This document shows, one piece after another, positions 9,632 to 16,734 of a stretch of 42,315 nucleotides of DNA. The notes beneath the pieces are model-generated. The model did not search any database. It was given only the letters and a program-made list of their open reading frames with translations, and had not been told where the DNA came from. Made by a program: the position numbers and the translations under genes. This DNA is from an uncultured Corynebacterium sp. (GTDB lineage: Bacteria > Actinomycetota > Actinomycetes > Mycobacteriales > Mycobacteriaceae), in contig NZ_CALZFS010000007.1 in the NCBI RefSeq assembly GCF_945649885.1, positions 1-42,315 of the forward strand, given 5' to 3'. The number at the start of each line of letters is the position of its first letter. The stretch's first letter is position 1.

Positions 9632-9672
9632 TTCCCAGAACCCATACTAGGACGTATGATGTCCTACGTCTA
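9632..9672. promoter_or_regulatory. Divergent nagA/nanA promoters with shared NanR-type operator
   Basis: On the plus strand TTCCCA (9632-9637), 17 nt, then TATGAT (9655-9660) makes a good nanA promoter. On the minus strand TAGTAT (9649-9644) is a -10 for nagA with TAGACG 17 nt upstream. Between and over both -10 boxes lies TAGGACGTATGATGT (9648-9662), which matches 12 of 15 positions of the palindrome upstream of siaE. CATAC and GTATG (9643-9647, 9654-9658) also form an inverted repeat. One bound repressor could shut both directions. NanR is the obvious candidate by location; binding is inferred. Confidence 0.5.
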
Positions 9673-9704
9673 CCATGTCCACTTCCTAGGAGCCCCTTCC
9701 CGCC

Positions 9705-10643
9705 ATGACCTCCCAGACTTTCACCGGTGTCATCCCGCCCGTCCTCACTCCCCTGCACGAGGACGGCAGCGTGGACACCGATACCCTGCGCATCCTGATC
9801 GACCACCTGATTGATGGTGGCGTTGACGCCCTCTTCGCCCTCGGCTCCTCCAGCGAGGCGGCCTTCCTTACCCGCGATCAACGTCGCGTGGTCACCAGAA
9901 CCATCACCGACCATGCCGCTGGCCGGGTCCCGGTCATCGTCGGTGTCATCGACACCACCACCCCACGCGTGCTGGAACACGTCGCCGATGCCATCGAGAT
10001 GGGTGCCCAGGGGCTGGTGGCAACCGCCCCCTTCTACACCCGCACCCACCCCCTGGAGATCGAGGAGCACTTCACCCGCATCCACCAGGCTGCACCGCAA
10101 CTCCCGCTCTACGCCTACAACCTTCCGGTATCTGTGCACGTGAACCTGGACACCGATCTCCTGCTGCGCCTGGGCAAGGCCGGCGTGATCTCGGGTGTGA
10201 AGGATTCCTCCGGTAATGACGGCGCCATCCGTGGCCTCATCGAAGCCCGTGATGATGCCGGGCTGCGTGATCAGATCAAGATCCTCACCGGTTCCGAAAC
10301 CACCGTGGACTTCGCCTACCTGGCCGGTGCCGATGGCGTGGTTCCAGGTCTGGGCAACGTCAACCCACACGACTACGCTGCACTCCACAAGCTGTGCACG
10401 GAACGTCGGTGGGATGAGGCGGCGGAACTGCAGAAGCGTATCAACCACCTGTTCCACATCGTCTTTGTCGGCGACCAGTCCCGCATGTCCGGATCCTCCG
10501 CAGGCCTGGGCGGTTTCAAGACCGCACTTGTCCACCTGGGTGTGTTCCCCAACGCTGTGATGTGTGCACCTCACCAGAGCCTCTCCGGTGAGGAAACCGC
10601 CCGCATCAATAGCATTGTGGATAAGTTCTACGTCACGCCCTAG
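9705..10643 (+). CDS. nanA: N-acetylneuraminate lyase (DapA/NAL family aldolase)
   Basis: 312-residue class I aldolase splitting N-acetylneuraminate into ManNAc and pyruvate. The Schiff-base lysine is K166 in SGVKDSSG and the active-site tyrosine is Y138 in YAYNLP. The phosphate/carboxylate loop reads GSSSE (47-51) rather than the usual GSTGE/GTTGE, so the exact substrate rests on context. Context is strong: nanK and nanE follow within one operon, nagA is divergent. AGGAG lies 12 nt before ATG 9705. Another possibility from sequence alone would be a related 2-keto-3-deoxy acid aldolase. Confidence 0.9.
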   Translation: MTSQTFTGVIPPVLTPLHEDGSVDTDTLRILIDHLIDGGVDALFALGSSSEAAFLTRDQRRVVTRTITDHAAGRVPVIVGVIDTTTPRVLEHVADAIEMGAQGLVATAPFYTRTHPLEIEEHFTRIHQAAPQLPLYAYNLPVSVHVNLDTDLLLRLGKAGVISGVKDSSGNDGAIRGLIEARDDAGLRDQIKILTGSETTVDFAYLAGADGVVPGLGNVNPHDYAALHKLCTERRWDEAAELQKRINHLFHIVFVGDQSRMSGSSAGLGGFKTALVHLGVFPNAVMCAPHQSLSGEETARINSIVDKFYVTP

Positions 10644-10657
10644 AGAAGGTAGCTTCC

Positions 10658-11575
10658 ATGCCACGCACCTGCACCCTCGCCCTTGACATCGGGGGAACCA
10701 AGATCGCCCACGCGCTCATCCCCGATGACGCCCCGGACACCACCCTGGGATCCGGCAGGGTGAGTACGCAGGGCGCTGGTCTGTCCCCCCTGGAACAGAC
10801 CCGGGCTGCACTGGAGGCTGGCCTGCAGGAAGCCGCCCGCCTCAACGTCCAGATCCAACGCGTTGGCATGGGCGCACCTGGGGTGGTGCGCGCCCCAGCA
10901 GGCGAGATCATCTACAACGGTGACACCATCACCGGGTGGGCTGGCTCTGACCTGCGTGGACTAACGCAAAGCATCATCGATGTTCCATTTGCGGCACATA
11001 ATGATGTCCGCGTGTGGGCTTATGGTGAACACCTCCTAGGTGCCGGTCTGCGCCACGCTCTCAGCGGGCGGGTGCTCTACGTTTCCCTGGGCACCGGAGT
11101 GGGTGGCGCCATCATTGATGAGGGCCAACTGCTGACCGGTTCCACCTCCACTGCGGGGGAATTCGCTGAGATCATCTGCGCAGACCATGCAGGAAAAGCT
11201 GTGCGGTGTGAGAATGTAGCCAGTGGTACCGGACTCACCCGGTACTACAATTCAACTGCCGACACCAACCTCACACTCCACGACATCATGAAACGATGGG
11301 ATGCGGGAGAAGAACTCGCCCGCACGATCATCACCGGGAATCTCACAGGATTCGGCCGTACCCTCGGGGCACTGACAACTCTCCTGGACCTGGCTGCCGT
11401 GGTGGTGGGCGGTGGTGTGTCCGGTATCGGTGCACCCGTCCTTGATCCCATCCGCGAGGGCATCTCCCAGACCACCCTTGTCCCCAACCGTGGTGTCCAC
11501 ATACTCACCACAGAGCTCGGCCCTGATGCGGCAGTCATCGCCGCAGCCCAGTACGCCCGCGACCACGCTTTCTAA
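10658..11575 (+). CDS. nanK: N-acetylmannosamine kinase (ROK family)
   Basis: 305-residue ROK-family sugar kinase, expected to phosphorylate ManNAc from NanA to ManNAc-6-phosphate. The ATP-binding DIGGTK is at 10-15, the catalytic base is D116 in AHNDVRVWA, and SLGTGVGGAI is the second phosphate loop. The ROK zinc motif CGCxGCxE is not present; the corresponding stretch CADHAGKAVRCENV (174-187) keeps only two cysteines and is shortened. GAAGG precedes ATG at 8 nt. It lies 14 bases after nanA and 27 bases before nanE. ManNAc as substrate is inferred from operon context. Confidence 0.9.
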   Translation: MPRTCTLALDIGGTKIAHALIPDDAPDTTLGSGRVSTQGAGLSPLEQTRAALEAGLQEAARLNVQIQRVGMGAPGVVRAPAGEIIYNGDTITGWAGSDLRGLTQSIIDVPFAAHNDVRVWAYGEHLLGAGLRHALSGRVLYVSLGTGVGGAIIDEGQLLTGSTSTAGEFAEIICADHAGKAVRCENVASGTGLTRYYNSTADTNLTLHDIMKRWDAGEELARTIITGNLTGFGRTLGALTTLLDLAAVVVGGGVSGIGAPVLDPIREGISQTTLVPNRGVHILTTELGPDAAVIAAAQYARDHAF

Positions 11576-11602
11576 ACGCATTTTCAAGCTGAGGAAACCA
11601 CC

Positions 11603-12310
11603 ATGCCCCAACTCTCCTTCAACGATAAAAGAGCAGCACTCCACCAGGCCCTGCGTGGGCAGTTGATTGTCTCGGTGCAGGCACCCGATGGCCATGCCAT
11701 GCGCGACACCCACACGCTCACCCATGTCGCCGCCGCCTGCGTCGACGGAGGTGCCCCGGCGATCCGCTGCGGTGGCTATGGCGGGGTGGCGGACATCAGC
11801 TCCATTGTCAACCGCGTGGAAGTGCCGGTATTCGGCCTGACCAAGGAGGGCACCGAGGGTGTCTACATCACCCCCTCCCGCGAATCCGTCCGTGCCGTCG
11901 CTGAGGCCGGGGCATCCGTGGTGTGTGCCGATGCCACCTTCCGCCCCCGCCCTGACGGGTCGACCTTCAAGGAACTTGTGGTGGTGGCCCACGACAGTGG
12001 TGTGCTGATCATGGCAGACTGCGCCACACCGGAGGAGATCATGGCAGCCCACGAAGCCGGTGCGGACTTCCTCTCCACCACGCTGGCCGGCTACACCGAA
12101 CACCGGGAGAAAACCGAAGGTCCCGACTTCGACTGCCTCCGGGAAGCTCGGGCACTGGTGCCGGATGCCTTCCTCATCGGCGAGGGACGTTTCCACACCC
12201 CGGCTGATGTTGCGCATGGCCGACTCATCGGCGCTGACGCCATCATCGTGGGCACCGCCATCACCGACCCCGGATTCATCACCAGGCAGTTCGGGTCCCT
12301 GTTGGACTAG
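11603..12310 (+). CDS. nanE: N-acetylmannosamine-6-phosphate 2-epimerase
   Basis: 235-residue TIM-barrel epimerase turning ManNAc-6-phosphate into GlcNAc-6-phosphate, which then enters NagA. Recognisable elements are LIVSVQAP near the start, AIRCGGYGG, FGLTKEGTEGVYITP carrying the catalytic Lys, LIMADCATPEE, and the phosphate-binding IGEGRFHTP and DAIIVGTAITDP. GAGGA lies upstream of ATG 11603. It is the last gene of nanA-nanK-nanE and is followed by a strong hairpin terminator. No sialidase gene follows it, whereas C. glutamicum has one between nanE and nanR. Confidence 0.95.
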   Translation: MPQLSFNDKRAALHQALRGQLIVSVQAPDGHAMRDTHTLTHVAAACVDGGAPAIRCGGYGGVADISSIVNRVEVPVFGLTKEGTEGVYITPSRESVRAVAEAGASVVCADATFRPRPDGSTFKELVVVAHDSGVLIMADCATPEEIMAAHEAGADFLSTTLAGYTEHREKTEGPDFDCLREARALVPDAFLIGEGRFHTPADVAHGRLIGADAIIVGTAITDPGFITRQFGSLLD

Positions 12311-12341
12311 TCTGTTCGACACCAAGCCACAGAAAAGACCC

Positions 12342-12379
12342 AGAGGGCCACCGCGGAGATATGTCCGCGGTGGCTCTCT
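12342..12379. terminator. Terminator after nanAKE
   Basis: Arms around GGCCACCGCGGA and TCCGCGGTGGCT form a GC-rich stem of about 15 bp with one mismatch and a 6-nt loop, 32 bases after the nanE stop. It also faces the decayed gene on the other strand. Confidence 0.7.
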
Positions 12380-12388
12380 GCGTTTCAG

Positions 12389-12935
12389 CTAAGAAGACTG
12401 CTGCTTGGCGCTTCCACAGGCATCACGCAAGGTGACGGTACGCTCTTCACCGTCGTGCAGGTCGCCCTCAATGAGATAGAAGTCGATCTTGAAGGTCTGC
12501 TCATCGAAGGTGCAGACAGCGAAGCTCTGGGTCTCTGACTGGCGGTAATTATCATGGACATCCTCAAACTTCGGGAAGTCCTCCGGCTGCACCGCAACAG
12601 CGAAGAGAGCATTCCAGTGATCGGTGTCCTGGAGCGCGTGGTAGGAGGCCGAGTTGGTGCATCAGCACAATCCAGTTGGCGCCGTAGGCTGCTTCGTTGG
12701 TGACGTTGGCATTCCAATAGGCGTTCTGGGTATCGGTGTAGTGGATGAACTGGGTCTGGGTGAGACCTTCTGCCCCAGTGCGGAAGGAGCCGGTGTCAGA
12801 AAAACCCTCAGTTTCAGAACCGAGCTGGAAATAGTACTGGGTGTCAGGGGTCAGGTCGGTGGCTATGGCCTTGCTGGTGTGTTCAGTGACTTCCTGGAGG
12901 GCCAGGTATCCCAGCTCAGTCGCCGAGCTTCTCAC
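12389..12935 (-). pseudogene. Decayed metallophosphoesterase (purple acid phosphatase-like)
   Basis: Two overlapping minus-strand frames hold pieces of one protein. The 5' piece has a fibronectin-III-like segment (LTPDTQYYFQLGSETEGFSD) and then FIHYTDTQNAYWN, which fits the first metal motif of calcineurin-like phosphoesterases. It then jumps from NEAAYGA to NWIVLMH, a segment normally found far downstream, so the catalytic centre with its GDxx and GNH motifs is absent. After LMH the frame changes and the sequence continues SASYHALQDTD and a C-terminal tail ending at TGA near 12390. The signal peptide and start are missing; the remnant runs directly into the end of nanR. I read this as a secreted phosphoesterase with internal deletions and a frameshift. 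Confidence 0.6.
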
Positions 12936-13635
12936 CGATCATGCGGCGAAAGGGTGCGTAATGGTTGGTCACCGCGCGTCGATAAGCATCCCCGTCACCG
13001 TTAGAAAGCGCATCGACGATCTCGCGGTGAGCCTCGATCGTCTGGTTGATGTCCTCCGGCATCGGCAGGTTGAGCAGGGGCTGGGATTCCGACTGGATGC
13101 GCCAGAACGCATCATTGAGCTCCCGGATCAGCGGGTTGCGGATCTTCGCCAACAACGCGGCGTGAAAGGCCTGGTCCTCAGCAGCGAAGGGCTCATCCCT
13201 GCCATTGTGCATGCTCATTTTGTCCACCAGGGACAACAAATCACCGCGGGACTCCTCGGTGAAGGTCTCAATCAGCTCCTCCGCCAGGGCGAGGTCGAGG
13301 ATCTCACGGGTTTCCACCACGTGGAGCAGATTCTCCAGGGAGGTATCCGTGTTGAGCACCGTCCTGAACACCATGCCGTTGATCAGTGGTTCCAGCGACA
13401 TCTCAGAGACGAAGGTGCCATAGCCGTGGCGGACCTCAACGATATCGAGAGTGACCAGCGCGCGGATTGCCTCTCGGATGGCGGAGCGGGAGCAGCCGAG
13501 TTCCTCACACAGGAGTGTTTCGGAGGGGAGGACATCCCCCGGGCGCAGCCCGCGGTCCCGGATATAACGCTTGATGTCCCTGACCGCGTCCTGGGTGGTC
13601 GATCGTGTACGCACGGGCTTCCGTGGAGTGGTCAT
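12916..13635 (-). CDS. nanR: GntR/FadR-family repressor of sialic acid genes
   Basis: 239-residue regulator. The winged helix-turn-helix spans about residues 25-80 (LPSETLLCEELGCSRSAIREA, then HGYGTFVSE), followed by an all-helical FCD ligand domain of normal length. It lies between nanE and the siaE transporter genes and is divergent from siaE. In C. glutamicum the equivalent NanR represses the nag, nan and sia genes and responds to amino-sugar phosphates. ATG 13635 has GAGG about 8 nt upstream. The stop codon abuts the decayed phosphoesterase, so the last few residues could be a deletion joint, though the length is ordinary. Confidence 0.9.
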   Translation of the reverse strand: MTTPRKPVRTRSTTQDAVRDIKRYIRDRGLRPGDVLPSETLLCEELGCSRSAIREAIRALVTLDIVEVRHGYGTFVSEMSLEPLINGMVFRTVLNTDTSLENLLHVVETREILDLALAEELIETFTEESRGDLLSLVDKMSMHNGRDEPFAAEDQAFHAALLAKIRNPLIRELNDAFWRIQSESQPLLNLPMPEDINQTIEAHREIVDALSNGDGDAYRRAVTNHYAPFRRMIGEKLGD

Positions 13636-13787
13636 GATCCATGCCTCACAATTCTTTTCCGTTATCAGGCCCCTGCCGTCATTAGCGGGCCTACTACCAG
13701 GCTAAGTCTAAATAACGTGCGCCAACACTCCCTGAAAAGCCAGGCCCACGGGGAGTTTCTCCCAATAACGGGGGTGGGATTTCATTT

Positions 13788-13826
13788 GATGTTCAGGAAA
13801 CCTGAGAAAAACCATTCCTGAACATC
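13788..13826. repeat. 12-bp inverted repeat in the nanR-siaE region
   Basis: GATGTTCAGGAA (13788-13799) and TTCCTGAACATC (13815-13826) are perfect reverse complements with a 15-nt spacer. Inside the left part TCAGG-AAA-CCTGA (13793-13805) is a second palindrome, and the right arm overlaps the 18-bp palindrome at 13822-13839. It may be a repressor-binding array. Confidence 0.6.
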
Positions 13827-13839
13827 AGACGTCTGATGT
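13822..13839. promoter_or_regulatory. Perfect 18-bp palindrome, probable NanR operator before siaE
   Basis: ACATCAGACGTCTGATGT is fully self-complementary, as expected for a GntR dimer. Its right half GACGTCTGATGT recurs with one change over the nagA/nanA promoters. A possible -10 TATATT at 13839-13844 with TTCCTG 18 nt upstream would place the operator between -35 and -10 of siaE. The rest of the 357-bp nanR-siaE gap holds further short inverted repeats (AGGCCC/GGGCCT near 13672-13697, ACTCCC/GGGAGT near 13726-13755) but no gene. Confidence 0.55.
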
Positions 13840-13992
13840 ATATTGACCTTACACACAACATCATGACCTCGCTCACATTATCCAATGAGAGGGTCATGGT
13901 ACACAATCATCCCCCTCAGCTCCCTCAAGCTTCTCCCACCTTCCCCCTGCACTGACCACCCCAGTCACCACCTCAAGAAAAGGACGCACAAC

Positions 13993-15609
13993 ATGACCAC
14001 CACTGTTTCGCGCCGCAACTTCCTCCGCGCCACAGGCATCCTCGGAGCAGCCGCTGGCATCGGCGCCACCCTGGCCGCCTGCGCACCAGACTCCTCCACT
14101 GACACCGGCAGCAACACCGGCAGCACCGCTGAATCTGGCTCCGCCAATGACGCCGGCACCATCACCGCCGCCATCTCCTATGAACTGGGCACCAATGGCT
14201 ATGACCCGATGACCACCACCGCAGCTCTCACCGTGGCTGTCAACTGGCACACCATGGAAGGCCTGACTGAGATCGACCCCGCCACCGGTGAGGTCTACGC
14301 AGCACTTGCCTCCGAAATGCCCGCTACCGACGCAACCTCCGTGGACATCACCCTGCGCGAGGGTGCAGTCTTCTCCAACGGTGAGACCGTCACCGCCGAC
14401 GACGTGGTCTACTCCTTCGAACGCGTCCTGGACCCCAACAACAACTCCCTCTACGCCTCCTTCATCCCCTTCATCAAAAGCGTGAACAAGAAGGACGACA
14501 CCACCGTCACCCTCGACCTCGACTACGCCACCGGTGTCCTTGCCGAACGCATCGCAGTGGTCAAGATCGTGCCCAAGGCCGCAGTAGAAGCCGACGCATC
14601 CGGATTCGACACCAACCCCATCGGCACCGGCGCCTACATCATGACCGACAACGGTGGTGCCTCCAAGATCGTCAAATTCGAACGCAATGATGACTACACC
14701 GGCCCCCGCCCGGCGCGCGCCGCCACCATGGAATGGCAGATCATCCCGGATGCCTCCACCCGCACCAACTCCATCCAGTCCGGCAACACCATGGCCATCG
14801 ACTCCGTGCCTTACCTCTCCATCCCCCAGCTGGAAGACACCAGCAACGTGGAATCCGTCCAGGGCTTCGGACTGCTGTTCGCCATGTTCAACCTCTCCGA
14901 ATCCAACCCCTTCAACGACCTGCGCAACCGCCAGGCCTTCCTCTACTCCCTCGACATGGACAAGATCATCACCACTGGCATGTCCGACCAGGCCACCGCC
15001 GCCACCTCCTTTGTGCAGAAGGAACACCCCAACTACAACGAAGCCTCCACCGTCTACTCTCTCGACCTGGACAAAGCCAAGAGCCTGTTTGAAGAAACCG
15101 GGCTCACCAGCATGCGCCTGCTGTGCACCGACCACGACTGGGTCCGCAACTGCACCCCACTGATCCAGGAATCCCTCGCCGCAGCCGGCATCGAGGTCGA
15201 CTTCACCGAACGTAAATCCGCTGACGTCTACAACACCATCGACGGCGACGAAAACTCCTTCGACGTGGTAATCGCACCCGGTGATCCCTCCGTCTTCGGC
15301 AACGACCCCGACCTCCTCATGCGCTGGTGGTACGCCGGCGACGTCTGGACCGACACCCGCATGCACTGGAAGGGCTCCGAATCCTACGACGAGATACAAC
15401 AGCTGCTCGAAGAAGGCATCCGCTCCACCGACTCCGATGAACAACAAGACCTCTGGAACCGCACCTTCGACGCCCTCTCCGACAACGTCCCCCTCTATCC
15501 ACTGTTCCACCGCAAGGTACCAACCGCCTGGAACCCCGAGGAACTGGTGGACTTCCAGCCCATCAGCCTCACCGGTCTCAGCTTTGTCAACGTGGCAACC
15601 AGCAGATAA
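13993..15609 (+). CDS. siaE: Sialic acid ABC transporter substrate-binding lipoprotein
   Basis: 538-residue family 5 (oligopeptide/dipeptide-type) solute-binding protein. The N-terminus carries a twin-arginine motif SRRNFL (6-11) and a lipobox LAAC with C30, so it is probably a Tat-exported lipoprotein. A Ser/Thr/Gly-rich linker leads to the binding domain, with the family segment VTADDVVYSFERVLDP. ATG 13993 is preceded by AAAAGGA; an in-frame extension to 13885 has no export logic. It heads siaE-F-G-I, next to nanR. The peptide-family fold importing sialic acid is established for the C. glutamicum SiaEFGI system; here it is inferred from synteny. Codon use is strongly C-biased, suggesting high expression. 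Confidence 0.88.
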   Translation: MTTTVSRRNFLRATGILGAAAGIGATLAACAPDSSTDTGSNTGSTAESGSANDAGTITAAISYELGTNGYDPMTTTAALTVAVNWHTMEGLTEIDPATGEVYAALASEMPATDATSVDITLREGAVFSNGETVTADDVVYSFERVLDPNNNSLYASFIPFIKSVNKKDDTTVTLDLDYATGVLAERIAVVKIVPKAAVEADASGFDTNPIGTGAYIMTDNGGASKIVKFERNDDYTGPRPARAATMEWQIIPDASTRTNSIQSGNTMAIDSVPYLSIPQLEDTSNVESVQGFGLLFAMFNLSESNPFNDLRNRQAFLYSLDMDKIITTGMSDQATAATSFVQKEHPNYNEASTVYSLDLDKAKSLFEETGLTSMRLLCTDHDWVRNCTPLIQESLAAAGIEVDFTERKSADVYNTIDGDENSFDVVIAPGDPSVFGNDPDLLMRWWYAGDVWTDTRMHWKGSESYDEIQQLLEEGIRSTDSDEQQDLWNRTFDALSDNVPLYPLFHRKVPTAWNPEELVDFQPISLTGLSFVNVATSR

Positions 15610-15630
15610 CCCCTAAAAAGTGCACACCCC

Positions 15631-15676
15631 TCAGCCCGGCGCAGCCAGCCTTCCCATCTGTGCCGCACCGGGCTGA
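15631..15676. terminator. Hairpin between siaE and siaF
   Basis: TCAGCCCGG and CCGGGCTGA form a perfect 9-bp stem around a 28-nt loop, 22 bases after siaE. No U-tract follows. It may lower read-through so that the binding protein is made in excess over the membrane components, or protect the siaE mRNA end. Confidence 0.5.
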
Positions 15677-15768
15677 AATGCTCTCCAGCCTGCTCCCTGG
15701 CGCATAGTCTCCCCTTCACACCGGCGATACGCGCGTTTCACCGACCAATGAAAGTATGAATACCCACC

Positions 15769-16734
15769 ATGTCTAATCTCTTAAGACTTGTAGGTCGAAG
15801 ACTGATTGCTTTGCCGATCATGATCATCGGTGTCACCATCTTGGTCTTCCTCGTCATGTCTTTCTCCCCGGCGGACCCGGCGCGACTGGCCCTGGGTGAG
15901 TCTGCCTCCCCGGCGGCTCTGGAGGCCTACCGTGAGGCTAATGGTCTCAATGATCCCTTGCTGATGCGTTATGCCAACTTCCTCTTAGGGATGATCCAGG
16001 GTGATCTGGGTACCTCTGCTGGTGGTGTGGCGGTGACTGACATGGTGGCCCGTGCTTTTCCGATCACCATCCAGCTCACGTTCTGGGGTCTGGTGATTGC
16101 TGTGGTCCTAGCGTTGATTCTGGGTGTCCTCGCAGCGCTCTTCCGTGATCGTTGGCCAGATCAGCTCATCCGCGTGGCCTCGATTGCCGCGCTGGCAACG
16201 CCATCCTTCTGGCTGGCGATTCTGCTTATCCAGTGGTTGGGAACCATCCCGGGTGCCTGGGGTTTCTTCCCTGCGCTGGTTACCCGTTGGACTCCTTTCA
16301 GTGAGGATCCCGCGGTGTATTTCAACAACATTGCATTACCTGCGCTTGCCCTGGCTGTTCCGGTGGCAGGTTCCCTGGCCCGTGTGGTGCGCACCTCCAT
16401 GGTGGAGGAACTGGATCGTGACTATGTCCGCACCGCCATCGGTGCCGGCATCCCGAAGGCTGAGGTCATCTCCCGCAATGTTTTGCGCAATGCCCTGATC
16501 ACCCCGATCACGGTGTTGGGCCTGCGTGTGGGGTATCTCATGGGTGGTGCCGTGATCATTGAGATCATCTTCAACATCCAGGCCATGGGTCAGCTCATCC
16601 TCGATGGCGTGACCCGCAATGACGTACCACTGGTCCAGGGCGTCACCCTCACCGTGGCCATTGCTTTCATCATCGTCAACATCATCGTGGACCTTCTCTA
16701 TGTCCTCGTTAATCCCCGGATCAGGAGCATCTGA
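15769..16734 (+). CDS. siaF: Sialic acid ABC transporter permease
   Basis: 321-residue DppB/OppB-type permease. A first helix is followed by the periplasmic segment with SPADPARLALGE, then five membrane segments; the ATPase-docking EAA-like loop is near RTAIGAGIPKAEVISRNVLRN. It pairs with the permease half of siaG to form the channel. ATG 15769 has no clear ribosome site. The stop overlaps the siaG start in TGATG (16732-16736), so translation is coupled. The function follows from position between siaE and siaG and from the C. glutamicum system. Confidence 0.88.
   Translation: MSNLLRLVGRRLIALPIMIIGVTILVFLVMSFSPADPARLALGESASPAALEAYREANGLNDPLLMRYANFLLGMIQGDLGTSAGGVAVTDMVARAFPITIQLTFWGLVIAVVLALILGVLAALFRDRWPDQLIRVASIAALATPSFWLAILLIQWLGTIPGAWGFFPALVTRWTPFSEDPAVYFNNIALPALALAVPVAGSLARVVRTSMVEELDRDYVRTAIGAGIPKAEVISRNVLRNALITPITVLGLRVGYLMGGAVIIEIIFNIQAMGQLILDGVTRNDVPLVQGVTLTVAIAFIIVNIIVDLLYVLVNPRIRSI

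Noticed and set aside
9612..10664. 350-codon minus-strand frame opposite nanA
   Set aside because: nanA has catalytic Lys and Tyr and an operon context; the antisense frame is Gly/Val/Asp-rich mirror sequence.
12841..13821. 326-codon plus-strand frame opposite nanR
   Set aside because: NanR has a clear winged helix and length; the plus frame is its shadow extended through the control region.
13894..15510. Very long antisense open frame (538 codons) opposite siaE
   Set aside because: It arises from the strong C-ending codon bias of siaE; the translation is Gly/Val/Asp-rich with no family features, and siaE has signal peptide, lipobox and domain evidence.
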